From Acidobacteriaceae bacterium (lineage in GTDB: Bacteria > Acidobacteriota > Terriglobia > Terriglobales > Acidobacteriaceae), in NCBI GenBank assembly GCA_003152695.1, contig PMAT01000134.1:1-39332 (forward strand): a stretch of 39,332 nt of DNA, written 5' to 3'. Shown piece after piece: positions 24,392 through 33,322 of this stretch. Below the pieces are notes generated by a model, which had not been told where the DNA came from, did not search any database, and saw only the letters and a program-made list of their open reading frames with translations. The first letter of the stretch is position 1. Every line of letters starts with the position of its first letter. Position numbers and translations under genes: made by a program.

Positions 24392-27313
24392 CTACCGCGT
24401 CGCTTTCTCCAGAAGGTACATATAGGAACGGTAGATCTGCCCGGTGGAGCGGCTCATGCCAATCTCGCAGGTGCGGCTGCTGGAATAGCACTCCTCGGGC
24501 TGCTTGGCTTTCACTTCAGCCGCTTCGGGCCTGGTAGCCGACTGCGTCAGTTCCGGAAATAGAAAACCGCGATCACCCGCAAATCCGCAACAACCTGCGT
24601 CCAGCGGAATTGTCACCTCCTCGCTACAGGCGCGCGCAATCGCTTCCAGCTTCGCCCCGATGCCTATCTTCGTCACCGAGCACACCGGATGCAGGGCCAC
24701 GGAGCGCGACTTGGTTTGGACCGGCAACTTCGGCAGCAACTCGTCGTGAACGAACTCGATGGCATCGACAAATGTTATCTGGTCGAAGCGCTCCTGGTTC
24801 TCCGGCGTTAGATACGAACGCGCCGTCTTGAATCCATAGGTGCAGGGACTGGTGTCAATCACGATGGGCAGTTTTCCCTGCTCCGACCACTTCCAGAAGC
24901 GCTCCACCGCGGCATTGATGGTAATGGCGTGAGCGCTGCTGAATCCCTTCGACGAGAACGGTGTGCCGCAACAGGTTCCCGCCACGTCCCGCGGGATGTG
25001 AAGCGGAACTCCGGCGCGGCGTCCCAACTCGACGGTCAACTCCATCAGGGAACGGTCCTTGGGTTCGCCGGGCAAGCGTCCCATCACGCGCGAGATGCAG
25101 GCGGGAAAGTAAATGGCCTGCGCTCCGGTGCGCTTGGTCCTCGGCACCCGACCCGCCGCATGAGGAGTGTCGGGCATCCATTCCGTCAGGTTGTCTCCGG
25201 CGAAACGCTTCAGTGTCCGAGTCAAGCGGCGCATTCCCTCAACTCCAATTACGGCCTCGGCAGCATGTCCCAGCCGCAGCGCCCAGCGCAATGTCCATTC
25301 CGTCAGCTTGAAATGCCGGCTGATCCGTTCCGCCCACTGCTTGGCCGCAGCCGATGAACGCATTCCGCGGAAGCGCTTAACCAGTTGCCCGGTGTCGATG
25401 CTCACCGGACACGCGGTGGCGCAAAGCCCATCGGTAGCGCAAGTGTCGAGCGCCATGTAGGGAAATTCTGCGTCGAGAGCGTCATACAGTTCATTCCTTC
25501 CCACCCTTTTCCCAAAACCCGGGGAAAAGGATGGGGCACCCGCACTCACCGAATTGTTTCCGTTCTCCTGCAATCGTGCCATCTCGCGCCGCACCACAAT
25601 GCGCTGCCGGGGTGTCAGCGTCAGCTCGCGGCTGGGACACTTGGGCTCGCAGTAGCCGCACTCGATGCACTTATCGATCTCAGGCTCTACCGACGGCAAC
25701 TGTTTCAGATTGGCCAGGTGGGCTTGCCGGTCGGGATTGATGATCACACCCGGGTTCAGCAGGTTGCCGGGATCGACCAGCTCTTTCAGACGGCACATGA
25801 TGGCGTAGCCATCGCTTCCCCACTCGGTTTCGACGAACGGAGCCATGTTTCGCCCGGTGCCGTGCTCCGCCTTAAGAGCGCCGTCATAGCGCCACACCAC
25901 CAGATCGACCACGTCGTCCATGAAGCGGGCGTACTGGTCAATCACGGCCTGGTTGTTGAAACTCTGGGTGATGACGAAGTGCAGATTTCCGTCCTTGGCA
26001 TGACCGAAGACGATGGCGTTCTCATACTCATGTTTGCGGAAGAGCCGGGTGAGGTCGTGGGCCGCGTTCGCCAGGGTTTCGATGGGGAACGCGACATCTT
26101 CGATGATGACGGTGGTGCCGCTCTGGCGCACTGAGCCCACCGACGGAAACAGGCCGGCGCGTATTTTCCACAGCAGCGCCTGCTCGGTTGCGACATGGGT
26201 GAATTGCGCCGGCTCGCACAGCTTCAGGCCGCCTACGGCGTCGGCGGCAACTTTCTCCAGTTCGGTCCGTTCCTTCTCGTCGGCCGATTGAAACTCAACC
26301 AGCAGGCCGGCAGCGGCGTCTGGCAGGCTGCGAAGTGAGGGCGGCACACCGGCCTGATTTTCCACCGAGCGCAGCGAGGCGCGATCCATGATCTCCAAGG
26401 TCTTGGCGCCCGCTTGCCGCAAGGGCACGATGGAATCTGCGGCCGCGTACAAATCCGGGTAGAGCAGCAGTCCGGTGTACTTCACGGGAAGATCGGGAAC
26501 GGTGTTGAGCACGGCTTCGGCGATGAAGGCCAACGTGCCCTCGGAGCCAATCAGCAGGTGCTGGAAGATGTCCACGGCCCGTTCAAAGTCGAGGAACGCA
26601 TTCAAGGAGTAGCCGGTGGTGTTCTTCATCCGGTACTTGTTGCGCACCCGCTCGCGCAAGCCGGGGTTGTCTCGCAACTGCGATTTCAGGGCGAGGATGC
26701 CGCGCGCCAGCTCCGGTTCGCGCGCATGAAATTCCTCGTCGGCGCCGGGCAGCGCCGTATCGATGACGGTCCCCGAAGGCAACATGAACTTCATCGAGTG
26801 CAGGGTGTGGTAGGCGTTCTGCTCAACCCCGCAACACATGCCGCTGGAGTTGTTGGAGAGTATTCCGCCCAGGGTGCAAGTGGCGATGGAGGCGGGATCG
26901 GGTCCGATCTTGGCGCCATAAGCAATCAACACCTGGTTGGCGCGCGCCCCGATAACGCCCGGCTGTACGCGGATTCTTCTGCCACTCTCCTCCACGCGCA
27001 CTTCCCGCCAGTGACGCGCCACGTCCACCAGCAATCCATCGGAAATCGACTGCCCCGACAGGCTGGTGCCGGCAGCTCGAAAGGTCATCGGCACCTGCGT
27101 CTGTTGGCTGAAGGCAAATAACCCGCGGACCTCATCTAGGCCCTGCGCCTGCACCACGGCTTTGGGGATCAGCCGGTAGAAGCTGGCATCCGAGGCGCAG
27201 GCGATCAGGTCGATGGGGCGAATGAGAATGCGGTCGGCGGCGATAATTCCGGCCAACGAAGACTTGATTTCTTGCGATGAAAGCTGCGCGGGAACGAGGA
27301 CGGATATCGCCAT
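24392..27313 (-). CDS. FAD-linked 2-hydroxyacid dehydrogenase with Fe-S and CCG domains (Dld/YdiJ-like)
   Basis: A 973-residue cytoplasmic or membrane-associated flavoprotein. A VAO-type FAD domain (about 30-270) includes RAAGTSLSGQSISDGLLVD, CTLGGILSNNSSGMC and GSEGTLAFI. The FAD-oxidase C-domain (to about 530) contains FGHAKDGNLHFVI and AEHGTGRNMAP. Two 4Fe-4S motifs follow, CIECGYCEPKCP (about 549) and CATDGLCATACP (about 620), then a GlpC/HdrB-like C-terminus with paired cysteines in CCGTPFSSKGF and DAGCCGFAGDRGF. This architecture matches D-lactate or D-2-hydroxyglutarate dehydrogenases that pass electrons to quinones. Between the two Fe-S motifs is an extra peptide (SAGAPSFSPGFGKRVGRNE) translated from a palindromic repeat. 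AAGGAAG five bases before the ATG fixes the start. The exact substrate cannot be told. Confidence 0.93.
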   Translation of the reverse strand: MAISVLVPAQLSSQEIKSSLAGIIAADRILIRPIDLIACASDASFYRLIPKAVVQAQGLDEVRGLFAFSQQTQVPMTFRAAGTSLSGQSISDGLLVDVARHWREVRVEESGRRIRVQPGVIGARANQVLIAYGAKIGPDPASIATCTLGGILSNNSSGMCCGVEQNAYHTLHSMKFMLPSGTVIDTALPGADEEFHAREPELARGILALKSQLRDNPGLRERVRNKYRMKNTTGYSLNAFLDFERAVDIFQHLLIGSEGTLAFIAEAVLNTVPDLPVKYTGLLLYPDLYAAADSIVPLRQAGAKTLEIMDRASLRSVENQAGVPPSLRSLPDAAAGLLVEFQSADEKERTELEKVAADAVGGLKLCEPAQFTHVATEQALLWKIRAGLFPSVGSVRQSGTTVIIEDVAFPIETLANAAHDLTRLFRKHEYENAIVFGHAKDGNLHFVITQSFNNQAVIDQYARFMDDVVDLVVWRYDGALKAEHGTGRNMAPFVETEWGSDGYAIMCRLKELVDPGNLLNPGVIINPDRQAHLANLKQLPSVEPEIDKCIECGYCEPKCPSRELTLTPRQRIVVRREMARLQENGNNSVSAGAPSFSPGFGKRVGRNELYDALDAEFPYMALDTCATDGLCATACPVSIDTGQLVKRFRGMRSSAAAKQWAERISRHFKLTEWTLRWALRLGHAAEAVIGVEGMRRLTRTLKRFAGDNLTEWMPDTPHAAGRVPRTKRTGAQAIYFPACISRVMGRLPGEPKDRSLMELTVELGRRAGVPLHIPRDVAGTCCGTPFSSKGFSSAHAITINAAVERFWKWSEQGKLPIVIDTSPCTYGFKTARSYLTPENQERFDQITFVDAIEFVHDELLPKLPVQTKSRSVALHPVCSVTKIGIGAKLEAIARACSEEVTIPLDAGCCGFAGDRGFLFPELTQSATRPEAAEVKAKQPEECYSSSRTCEIGMSRSTGQIYRSYMYLLEKATR
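25500..25541 (-). repeat. type C palindromic repeat captured inside a gene
   Basis: On the coding strand of the dehydrogenase it reads GGGTGCCCCATCC and then a stem-loop with nine-base arms CCTTTTCCC / GGGAAAAGG (25505-25513 with 25522-25530). It keeps the reading frame and adds a Gly/Ser/Pro-rich loop between the two Fe-S motifs. The same GGGTGCCCCA core occurs at 1-25 and 34651. Confidence 0.75.
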
Positions 27314-27503
27314 TTTTCTTCCTTACTCTGGTTTGACTAAGCCCTGGCGTCGAACGCCAAGCGGATGCCGCGGACGAATTTGTCCGCCGAGTTACGCCTA
27401 ACGAAAATGTAGAGCAGGCCACCAAAGCGGGACGCGGAAGCGGGTCACAAGCAGTTGTGACTTATGACCCACCGGCGGGCGGCGGCGCTGGAAACCTGGC
27501 GCA

Positions 27504-27539
27504 AGAAAACGGGGTGGCGCGCTGCTGCGGCCACCCCGG
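27504..27539 (-). terminator. rho-independent terminator of the porin gene
   Basis: On the minus strand, 21 bases after the porin stop, an eight-base stem GGGGTGGC / GCCACCCC (27530-27537 with 27511-27518, loop of 11) is followed by GTTTTCTT. This is the expected GC stem and T-run downstream of the gene. Confidence 0.75.
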
Positions 27540-27560
27540 TGGAGGTTGAACAACCGTTTC

Positions 27561-29558
27561 TCAGAAGGTAAAGATTGGGCCGAACTCCGAACGCCAATCG
27601 GTTGAGGTGCAGCTTGGCAACCCGGCGACCTTAGTCGTACACGAGCCGGCGTGTTCACCGCTGCTGGCCGGAAGGGCGAAGCCTTCGTACTTGCTCTCTT
27701 CAAAAGCGAACTGGACCCAAGGGTTCATCTTGTACCAAATGGTTACACCTTTGAGCGTGTCCTTGATCGGTCCACCACCGGCCGCACCAATGTCCTTGGC
27801 GTACCTGAAGTCATTGGCATTGGCTGCATCGATACCATATTGCACGGTCGCTTGCCAGCCCGCATTCCGGCCCTTGGGGTCGGCATTGAACCAGCGCGAA
27901 ATTGGGAGTCCGAGCTGAGCGAATCCGCCGTAGCCTCGTACCGCCCTCTGCGGGGCAACGACGGGTTGTCCGGCGGCATTGGTTCCAAAAAACACCGTTG
28001 AAGAGCGATCTACCGATAGGCCGTCTGCGAGGCCGGTCAGCCCACCCGTCTGGTTGTAGTTGGACAAAGTCTCGCCACCGAAGAAGAATCGCAGGTCAGC
28101 TCCCATGTAAGCGCTGGTCACGAAAGTTACCCAGCGGGTGGGGAGTGAGAGGGCGATTTGGTTGCCGTAGCCGTGGCTGGTGGCGTCAGCACCCACGGGA
28201 AAGGCAGCTTTATAAGCCGCCGGTATGCCGGAGGCCAGCACAGTCGCCTGGCGCGTATTGTAGAAGCCGCTCCAAAGGATCTGCGCCGGAACAACGCCCG
28301 GAGCTTTGTCGGCCTGGAACTGGAGTACGACTCTGGATTCCAGTTCGGGTTTACCCGAGTCAGCGCCTTGGCGCTCGCCGTATCCAATCTGGCTTGCAAG
28401 GCCGTTGACGAGGGTGCAGCTCTCGGTTGTGCCGGAGCAGTCAATAACGGCACTTGCCGGGAGATTGCCCTCGGACGGCATCATGATGGCAAACTCAGGA
28501 GAGAGCTTCCAATTAAGCGAGCCGCCCAGCTTTTGCGTGAAGCCAAGACGAAACTGTGGAGAACGTTCGTAAATGTTGCCCCAGTAAGCGCCATAGAACG
28601 TCGTCTCCAACAGGTTCATCATCGCGCCGGAGCCGAAAAGCGTCCAGTCTTGTCCGGCTTCGAAGAAGATGTCCGTGTCCGGCGCAACGGTCCAGTCGAT
28701 TCGTCCGTAGGCCAGCCGCAGCGAAAGCATACTGCTGCGAATGCTGGAGACGTTGCGGTTGTCAGCAGCGCTGAAGTTGCCCTCGAAATCGGCCTCGATC
28801 TGGCCGGTGACGGTGACATTTTTCGAGATATCCGGCCACTCGAACTTGGAACCGAAACGAGTAGAACGCGCCTTGAGATGGAATTCCGGATTGCTATTCG
28901 GGCCGGTATCGGCGGCGGTGAAGCCCGGTCTGGGAAAATCATCGCCCGTAGGATCAAGTGAGTCGTACACCCCGGTGGCCTTGATGAAGCCGTAGGGCAA
29001 CAACCTGACCGCGCCCAACTTCAGGGCCGGAGCCAGGGCATCCTTGACCGGCGGATCAATCGAAAGTACCCGGACCGGCGCGTAGGCGGGAATGACTACC
29101 GGCCCTGGGGCCTCTTTGGGTGCTGCAGCTTGCCCCGCGCCCGGAGTGGTGAGAATTGCATACTGAGTGGGACCCGATTCTGTATCGACCAGCGAGTGCA
29201 AAGTATCTGCGTCCGCGGCACTCTTCAGCTCGGCCGCTTCCGAGTCATTGACCACGCCTTTGGCCTTCAACAGAAGCAACAACTGCTGCATCCCTGCGGA
29301 ACCTGACATGGTTCGCAGACTGTTGGCTTCTGCTGTGGTTAGGATTCCCTTTTTTACCAGGAGATCAACCAAGGTTTGACTGATAACGGCTGCCGTTCCT
29401 ACACTGGCGCCGCTGTTGGTGGGTGCGGCGCTGGTAGCCGCGTTGGTGGGATCCGCCGTGGTCGTGGCATTTGAGTCAGCGGCAATCAGCGCCACCGGAA
29501 CCAAAAGGCACGCGACCGCGAGCAGGCACACTACCGATGACCGGAAACAATCTCGCAT
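27561..29558 (-). CDS. outer-membrane beta-barrel porin
   Basis: A 665-residue protein. The signal peptide (about 1-27, MRDCFRSSVVCLLAVACLLV, cleavage after IAA) is followed by a Thr/Ala/Asn-rich linker and two short helical segments with LLVKKGILTTAEANSL and LLLLKAKGVVNDSEAAEL. These may be a periplasmic, peptidoglycan-facing module. From about residue 190 the protein alternates polar and aromatic residues in strands typical of a barrel (LLPYGFIKATGVYD, TVTGQIEADFEG, DIFFEAGQDWTLFG). It ends in the beta-signal PIFTF with a C-terminal Phe. Two Cys pairs occur in loops (DCSGTTESC, SCTTKVAGLPSC). GGAGG six bases before the ATG at 29558 fixes the start. It is a single-gene unit with its own terminator and a Crp-type palindrome upstream. 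The cargo is unknown. Confidence 0.88.
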   Translation of the reverse strand: MRDCFRSSVVCLLAVACLLVPVALIAADSNATTTADPTNAATSAAPTNSGASVGTAAVISQTLVDLLVKKGILTTAEANSLRTMSGSAGMQQLLLLLKAKGVVNDSEAAELKSAADADTLHSLVDTESGPTQYAILTTPGAGQAAAPKEAPGPVVIPAYAPVRVLSIDPPVKDALAPALKLGAVRLLPYGFIKATGVYDSLDPTGDDFPRPGFTAADTGPNSNPEFHLKARSTRFGSKFEWPDISKNVTVTGQIEADFEGNFSAADNRNVSSIRSSMLSLRLAYGRIDWTVAPDTDIFFEAGQDWTLFGSGAMMNLLETTFYGAYWGNIYERSPQFRLGFTQKLGGSLNWKLSPEFAIMMPSEGNLPASAVIDCSGTTESCTLVNGLASQIGYGERQGADSGKPELESRVVLQFQADKAPGVVPAQILWSGFYNTRQATVLASGIPAAYKAAFPVGADATSHGYGNQIALSLPTRWVTFVTSAYMGADLRFFFGGETLSNYNQTGGLTGLADGLSVDRSSTVFFGTNAAGQPVVAPQRAVRGYGGFAQLGLPISRWFNADPKGRNAGWQATVQYGIDAANANDFRYAKDIGAAGGGPIKDTLKGVTIWYKMNPWVQFAFEESKYEGFALPASSGEHAGSCTTKVAGLPSCTSTDWRSEFGPIFTF

Positions 29559-29570
29559 CTTCGCCTCCAA

Positions 29571-29968
29571 GCAAGTGGGCGCAATTCAATACCAGACGGG
29601 AAAGCCTGGCGTCATCGGGATTCCTGATCGGTAAATCCCATCTGTGAATTGGCCTTGGAGCGGAACTGTAAGGGACAGTGTGGGGAAGGCAGGCGGACAT
29701 AGCTCACCCCTGAATGTGATGTTTATCACAGAAGGCATGTGAGCATAGACCTCCGGCTCTGCGATAGATGAACTCGTAATCTACAGATTCTAAGCTAATT
29801 AACTGAAGTAACAAGCGTTTTACGAGAGTAACATCGACGCCCATTGCCACTTTGGTGGGATAACCTACGGCGATCTCGGCGTAAGCCAAAGCGCAGTATG
29901 GGTTTCAAGTTCGGAAGCGCGATCGCGCGGGGCATGTTTTCTTGCAGGAATGAGCTGGCGACCTGGCG
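29571..29968. other. 398-base intergenic region, AT-rich, upstream of the porin
   Basis: This is the least GC-rich stretch near the porin. It holds the Crp-type palindrome at 29715-29730 and a perfect GCGCGATCGCGC palindrome near 29919-29930. A 61-codon minus-strand frame (29704-29889) starts with TTG without a ribosome-binding site and is not convincing. I see no clear -35/-10 pair. Confidence 0.5.
29715..29730. promoter_or_regulatory. perfect Crp/Fnr-family operator TGTGA-N6-TCACA
   Basis: TGTGATGTTTATCACA matches the Crp half-site consensus on both sides with a six-base spacer. It lies 157 bases before the porin start codon and behind the 3' end of livF, so the porin is the likely target. 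It suggests control by a Crp/Fnr-type regulator, with cAMP, oxygen or another signal unknown. Confidence 0.6.
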
Positions 29969-30682
29969 CTACAGTCCCAGGTAGGCTCGCCGCACTTCGT
30001 CCATGTTGGCGACCTCGCGCGAATCGCCTTCAATCTCCACCCGGCCTTCGGCCAGCACATAGGTATAGTCGCTCAGCGCCAGAGAGAGGTGCACGTTCTG
30101 TTCGACCAGCACAATGGTCAGTCCTTGCTTTCTCAGCTTTTTCAGAGTGAGGAACAACTGCTGCGCCAGCACCGGCGCCAGACCGAGCGAAAGCTCGTCG
30201 ATCATGAGAACGACCGGCTCCTGCATCAATCCGCGGCCCATGGCCAACATCTGCTGCTCGCCGCCGGAGAGGGTGGATGACCTCTGCTTGCGACGCTCCT
30301 TCAAGCGCGGAAACGTATCGTACACGCGCTCCAGGTTGTCCTTCTGCCGTGGGCGCGCGCGTTGCGAATACGCGCCCATCTCCAGGTTCTCTTCCACCGA
30401 CATGTCGGGGAAAAGCTGCCGTCCCTCAGGCACCAGGACCAGGCCGCGTCTGGCTTTGGCGTGAGGCGAAAGACGGGTCACGTCTTCTCCGTTCATTAGG
30501 ACGCGGCCGCCCCAGCAAGGCACGCTGCCCATAATGGTGCGCAGCGTGGTGGTCTTGCCCGCGCCATTGGCGCCTATGACCGTGGTCATCTTGCCCGCTT
30601 GCACCTGCAGCGATATGCCCCATAGCACCTGCACCTCGCCGTAGCCAGACTCGAGTTTTTCGATCTGCAAAACGGCGTCCAT
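29969..30682 (-). CDS. livF: branched-chain amino-acid ABC transporter, ATPase LivF
   Basis: A 237-residue cytoplasmic ATPase subunit. Walker A is GANGAGKTTT, the Q-loop region is followed by LVPEGRQLFPDMSVEENLEMG (a LivF hallmark), the ABC signature is STLSGGEQQMLAMGRGLM, Walker B is VVLMIDELSLGLAP and the switch His is in VEQNVHLSLAL. The length is normal. Its start shares a base with the livG stop, and it is the last gene of the liv operon. In the family the LivF/LivG pair powers uptake of leucine, isoleucine and valine, or of related substrates such as urea or amides in other members. The substrate cannot be fixed from the ATPase. Confidence 0.95.
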   Translation of the reverse strand: MDAVLQIEKLESGYGEVQVLWGISLQVQAGKMTTVIGANGAGKTTTLRTIMGSVPCWGGRVLMNGEDVTRLSPHAKARRGLVLVPEGRQLFPDMSVEENLEMGAYSQRARPRQKDNLERVYDTFPRLKERRKQRSSTLSGGEQQMLAMGRGLMQEPVVLMIDELSLGLAPVLAQQLFLTLKKLRKQGLTIVLVEQNVHLSLALSDYTYVLAEGRVEIEGDSREVANMDEVRRAYLGL

Positions 30683-31434
30683 CAGTTGTTCTCCTTCAGT
30701 TTTTCCGCGATGTCCGGGTCGCCCAGATAAGCTTCAATTACCTGGGGATCGCGCGCCACCTCCTCGGGCTTCCCTTCGGCGAGCTTCTGGCCGAAACTCA
30801 ACACCACAATGCGGTCAGAAAGACTCATGATGGCCTGCATGACGTGTTCGATCATGAACACCGAAATGCCGCCGTCGCGGATGTCTCGCACAATGCCGAT
30901 CATGTGCGTGATCTCGGTGGGATTTAACCCGGCCAGCACTTCGTCCAGCAGAAGCAGCTTAGGACGCGCCGCCAATGCGCGGGCAACCTCCAAACGCTTC
31001 TTGCCGGCGATGGTCAGGGAACGGGCCGACATCTCGGCACTCTTGGCAAGTCCGACGCGTTCCAACACTTCCAGCGCCACATTACGCGCCGGCTTCAGGG
31101 CCAGATATTCGCGGCCGAAGCAGGCGCCGACGGTCACGTTTTCCAACACCGTCATGTCCTGCAGCGGCTTCACGATCTGGTGCGTGCGCGCCAACCCAAG
31201 GTGGACGACTTGGTTGGGAGAACATTTGGTGATGTCCTCACCGGCAAACTTTACCGTTCCTTTGTCTCCCTTGTACACGCCGTTCACAACGTTGAACAGC
31301 GTGGTTTTACCGGCGCCGTTGGGGCCGATCAATCCCAGGATCTCGCGTTCGCCGAGGCTGAAGCTCACATCGGAGACCGCCAGCAGTCCGCCAAAGCGTT
31401 TGCTTACGCCGCTTACTTCCAGCAGGGGAGTCAT
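30682..31434 (-). CDS. livG: branched-chain amino-acid ABC transporter, ATPase LivG
   Basis: A 250-residue ATPase with Walker A GPNGAGKTTLF, the family block LGLARTHQIVKPLQDMTVLENV, Walker B LLLLDEVLAGLNP and switch His in MIEHVMQAI. The C-terminal LAEGKPEEVARDPQVIEAYLG is diagnostic of LivG. The ABC signature position reads LTIAGKKRLEVARAL instead of LSGGQ; comparable relaxed forms are common in LivG, so this is probably normal. It overlaps livM by four bases and livF by one, giving tight translational coupling. Confidence 0.95.
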   Translation of the reverse strand: MTPLLEVSGVSKRFGGLLAVSDVSFSLGEREILGLIGPNGAGKTTLFNVVNGVYKGDKGTVKFAGEDITKCSPNQVVHLGLARTHQIVKPLQDMTVLENVTVGACFGREYLALKPARNVALEVLERVGLAKSAEMSARSLTIAGKKRLEVARALAARPKLLLLDEVLAGLNPTEITHMIGIVRDIRDGGISVFMIEHVMQAIMSLSDRIVVLSFGQKLAEGKPEEVARDPQVIEAYLGDPDIAEKLKENN

Positions 31435-32396
31435 TCGATCACCTTGCGGGCGCGTGGCACCAGGCGATAGAGCCAGCCGATCAGTCCGCCGGGCGCAAAC
31501 AGTACCACCAGCAGTAAGAGTGCGCCGGCAATCACGAGTTGAAAATTAGAGAGCTTGGGAGACGTCAACAGATACGAGCGCAGCTTCTCGTACAACCCTC
31601 CGCCTAACGCCGCGCCGACCACCGTACCTTTGCCGCCGAGCATCAGCATCACGATTCCCTCCAGCGAGAGCATGAATTCAAATGCAATCGAGGGATCGAT
31701 CATGCCGTTCTTGTAGAACATCAGCGCGCCCGCCACCGCCGGAAGAAATGCCGACACGCTGTAGATGATGGCCTTGAACACGGTGGTGTTAACGCCCAGG
31801 ACCACGGCCGCATCTTCATCTTCGCGAATGGCAAACAGACCCAGTCCGAATTTCGAGATCTTGATGCCCAGACTCAGAATCATCGACAGCGCCATCACGC
31901 CGATCACCAGGAAGTAGGTCATCCAAAGAGCATGACGTGCTCCGCCCAGCCTCTGATAGGCGGAGAAGTCCACATACATGCCCGTGGACCTGCCCCAGGG
32001 ATCGAAGTTGGCGACAAAGGATTGCACCGCGAGCAGGACCCCGATCGTGGCCAGCGCGAAATAGGCGCCCCGCAATCGAAGAATGCCCATCCCTAACGCC
32101 AGGGCGAACAGGCTGACCACCAGACCCGCAGCCAGAGCGGCCAGCACCAGATTCCAATTGCGCACCGTGGCGAGATAGAGTCCGACGTAGCCGCCCAGCC
32201 CGTAAAACACAATGTGCCCGAAGTTCACATACCCGGTATAGCCGATCATCAGGTTCAGGTTGCTGGCCAGAATGACGGCAAGGGCAACCAGGATGAGGTC
32301 TTCGCGCATGGACACATCGTTGGCATGGAACGGAATGAACGCCATCAGCGCAGCAAAAACCAGGATCAGCCAGAAGACCGGGCGCCGCAAGATCAT
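31431..32396 (-). CDS. livM: branched-chain amino-acid ABC transporter, permease LivM
   Basis: A 321-residue integral membrane protein with about nine to ten hydrophobic helices. The family blocks NLNLMIGYTGYVNFGHIVFYGLGGY (split here only by the usual Gly turns), LRGAYFALATIG and the coupling-helix region FAIREDEDAAVVLGVNTTVFK are present, followed by GGKGTVVGAALGG near the C-terminus. It forms the channel with LivH. It overlaps livH and livG by four bases each. The length is normal. Confidence 0.94.
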   Translation of the reverse strand: MILRRPVFWLILVFAALMAFIPFHANDVSMREDLILVALAVILASNLNLMIGYTGYVNFGHIVFYGLGGYVGLYLATVRNWNLVLAALAAGLVVSLFALALGMGILRLRGAYFALATIGVLLAVQSFVANFDPWGRSTGMYVDFSAYQRLGGARHALWMTYFLVIGVMALSMILSLGIKISKFGLGLFAIREDEDAAVVLGVNTTVFKAIIYSVSAFLPAVAGALMFYKNGMIDPSIAFEFMLSLEGIVMLMLGGKGTVVGAALGGGLYEKLRSYLLTSPKLSNFQLVIAGALLLLVVLFAPGGLIGWLYRLVPRARKVIE

Positions 32397-33253
32397 GCCG
32401 TCGCCCTCGTGAAAATGCCTTTGGGAAAGGCAACCAGCACCACCACAAACAGTCCGAACTCAATCAGCGGGATCCAACTGACGGCGATGAAGGGGGTCAC
32501 TGCTCCCTCCAACAAGCCCAGCAATACGCCGGCAGCGAGCGCCCCGAGCGGCTTGCCCAGTCCAGCCAGCACGGTCACCACGAAGCTCTTCATCTGGTAA
32601 CCGGCGCCGGAAAGAATGGTGAAGGGAAACAGGGTTGACACCAATGCGCCCGAAGACGCCGCCAGGGCGATGCCGATGGCAAACGCCAAGGCCAGCACCA
32701 TGGTCGAGGAGATGCCCATCAACTCGGCGGCTTCGCGGTTGTCGGCCACGGCCCGGATGGCCTTGCCGGGCCGGGTGCGATACAGAAACAGCTCCAGCGC
32801 CAACGCAATGATGACGGCAGCGGTGGCCGCGGCAATGTGGTTCCCGGTAAAGGTGTAGTCGCCTACGGTAAAGCCGCGCAGCGTGAAGTTCACGTTGTAG
32901 GGACTGGTACTCCAAATCGCGGTGCCGATCCCAATGATCATCATGTTCACGGCGAAGGTGGACAGCAGGCTCGACAACTGGGAGCGCCCGATCACCCAAT
33001 GCACGGAGATCCAATAAATGACCAGGCCGAGCAGCAAACCCGCCGCCAGGATGGGCAGCAGGAGGAAGTAGGCATTCACCGGGAAGGCGGCAAACAAAAT
33101 GTACATGCCGAACATACCCAGCGCGATGACCGAGCCATGGGTAAGGTTGATAACATCCATCACTCCCCAGATCAGACTGAGGCCCATAGCGGCCAGCCCA
33201 TAGACCGAACCGATCAGCAGGCCATCAATCATGGAAGCGAGAATGCCAGACAT
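32393..33253 (-). CDS. livH: branched-chain amino-acid ABC transporter, permease LivH
   Basis: A 286-residue permease with about eight membrane helices. The N-terminal GLLIGSVYGLAAMGLSLIWG and VINLTHGSVIALGMFGMY are typical of LivH. The coupling helix AIRAVADNREAAELMGIS precedes a Gly-rich ALAAGVLLGLLEG segment. GAGAA lies about seven bases before the ATG. It starts 69 bases after the binding-protein gene and overlaps livM by four bases. It forms a heterodimeric channel with LivM. Confidence 0.95.
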   Translation of the reverse strand: MSGILASMIDGLLIGSVYGLAAMGLSLIWGVMDVINLTHGSVIALGMFGMYILFAAFPVNAYFLLLPILAAGLLLGLVIYWISVHWVIGRSQLSSLLSTFAVNMMIIGIGTAIWSTSPYNVNFTLRGFTVGDYTFTGNHIAAATAAVIIALALELFLYRTRPGKAIRAVADNREAAELMGISSTMVLALAFAIGIALAASSGALVSTLFPFTILSGAGYQMKSFVVTVLAGLGKPLGALAAGVLLGLLEGAVTPFIAVSWIPLIEFGLFVVVLVAFPKGIFTRATA

Positions 33254-33322
33254 TTCTCACCCTTTGCGCCGCATCGTTCGCCGGTGTGGCGCGCAACATC
33301 CGTCAATCAATGTACTGCAAAA

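Noticed and set aside
29704-29889. 61-codon minus-strand frame with CSHAFCDKHH
   Set aside because: It has a TTG start without a ribosome-binding site and non-coding codon use, and it overlaps the Crp-type operator.
29919-29930. GCGCGATCGCGC as a HIP1-type element
   Set aside because: It is a single occurrence that I noticed; short GC palindromes are expected by chance in such DNA.
30682-31434. Defective LivG because LSGGQ reads LTIAGKK
   Set aside because: Relaxed signature motifs are usual in LivG, and all other ATPase motifs are intact.
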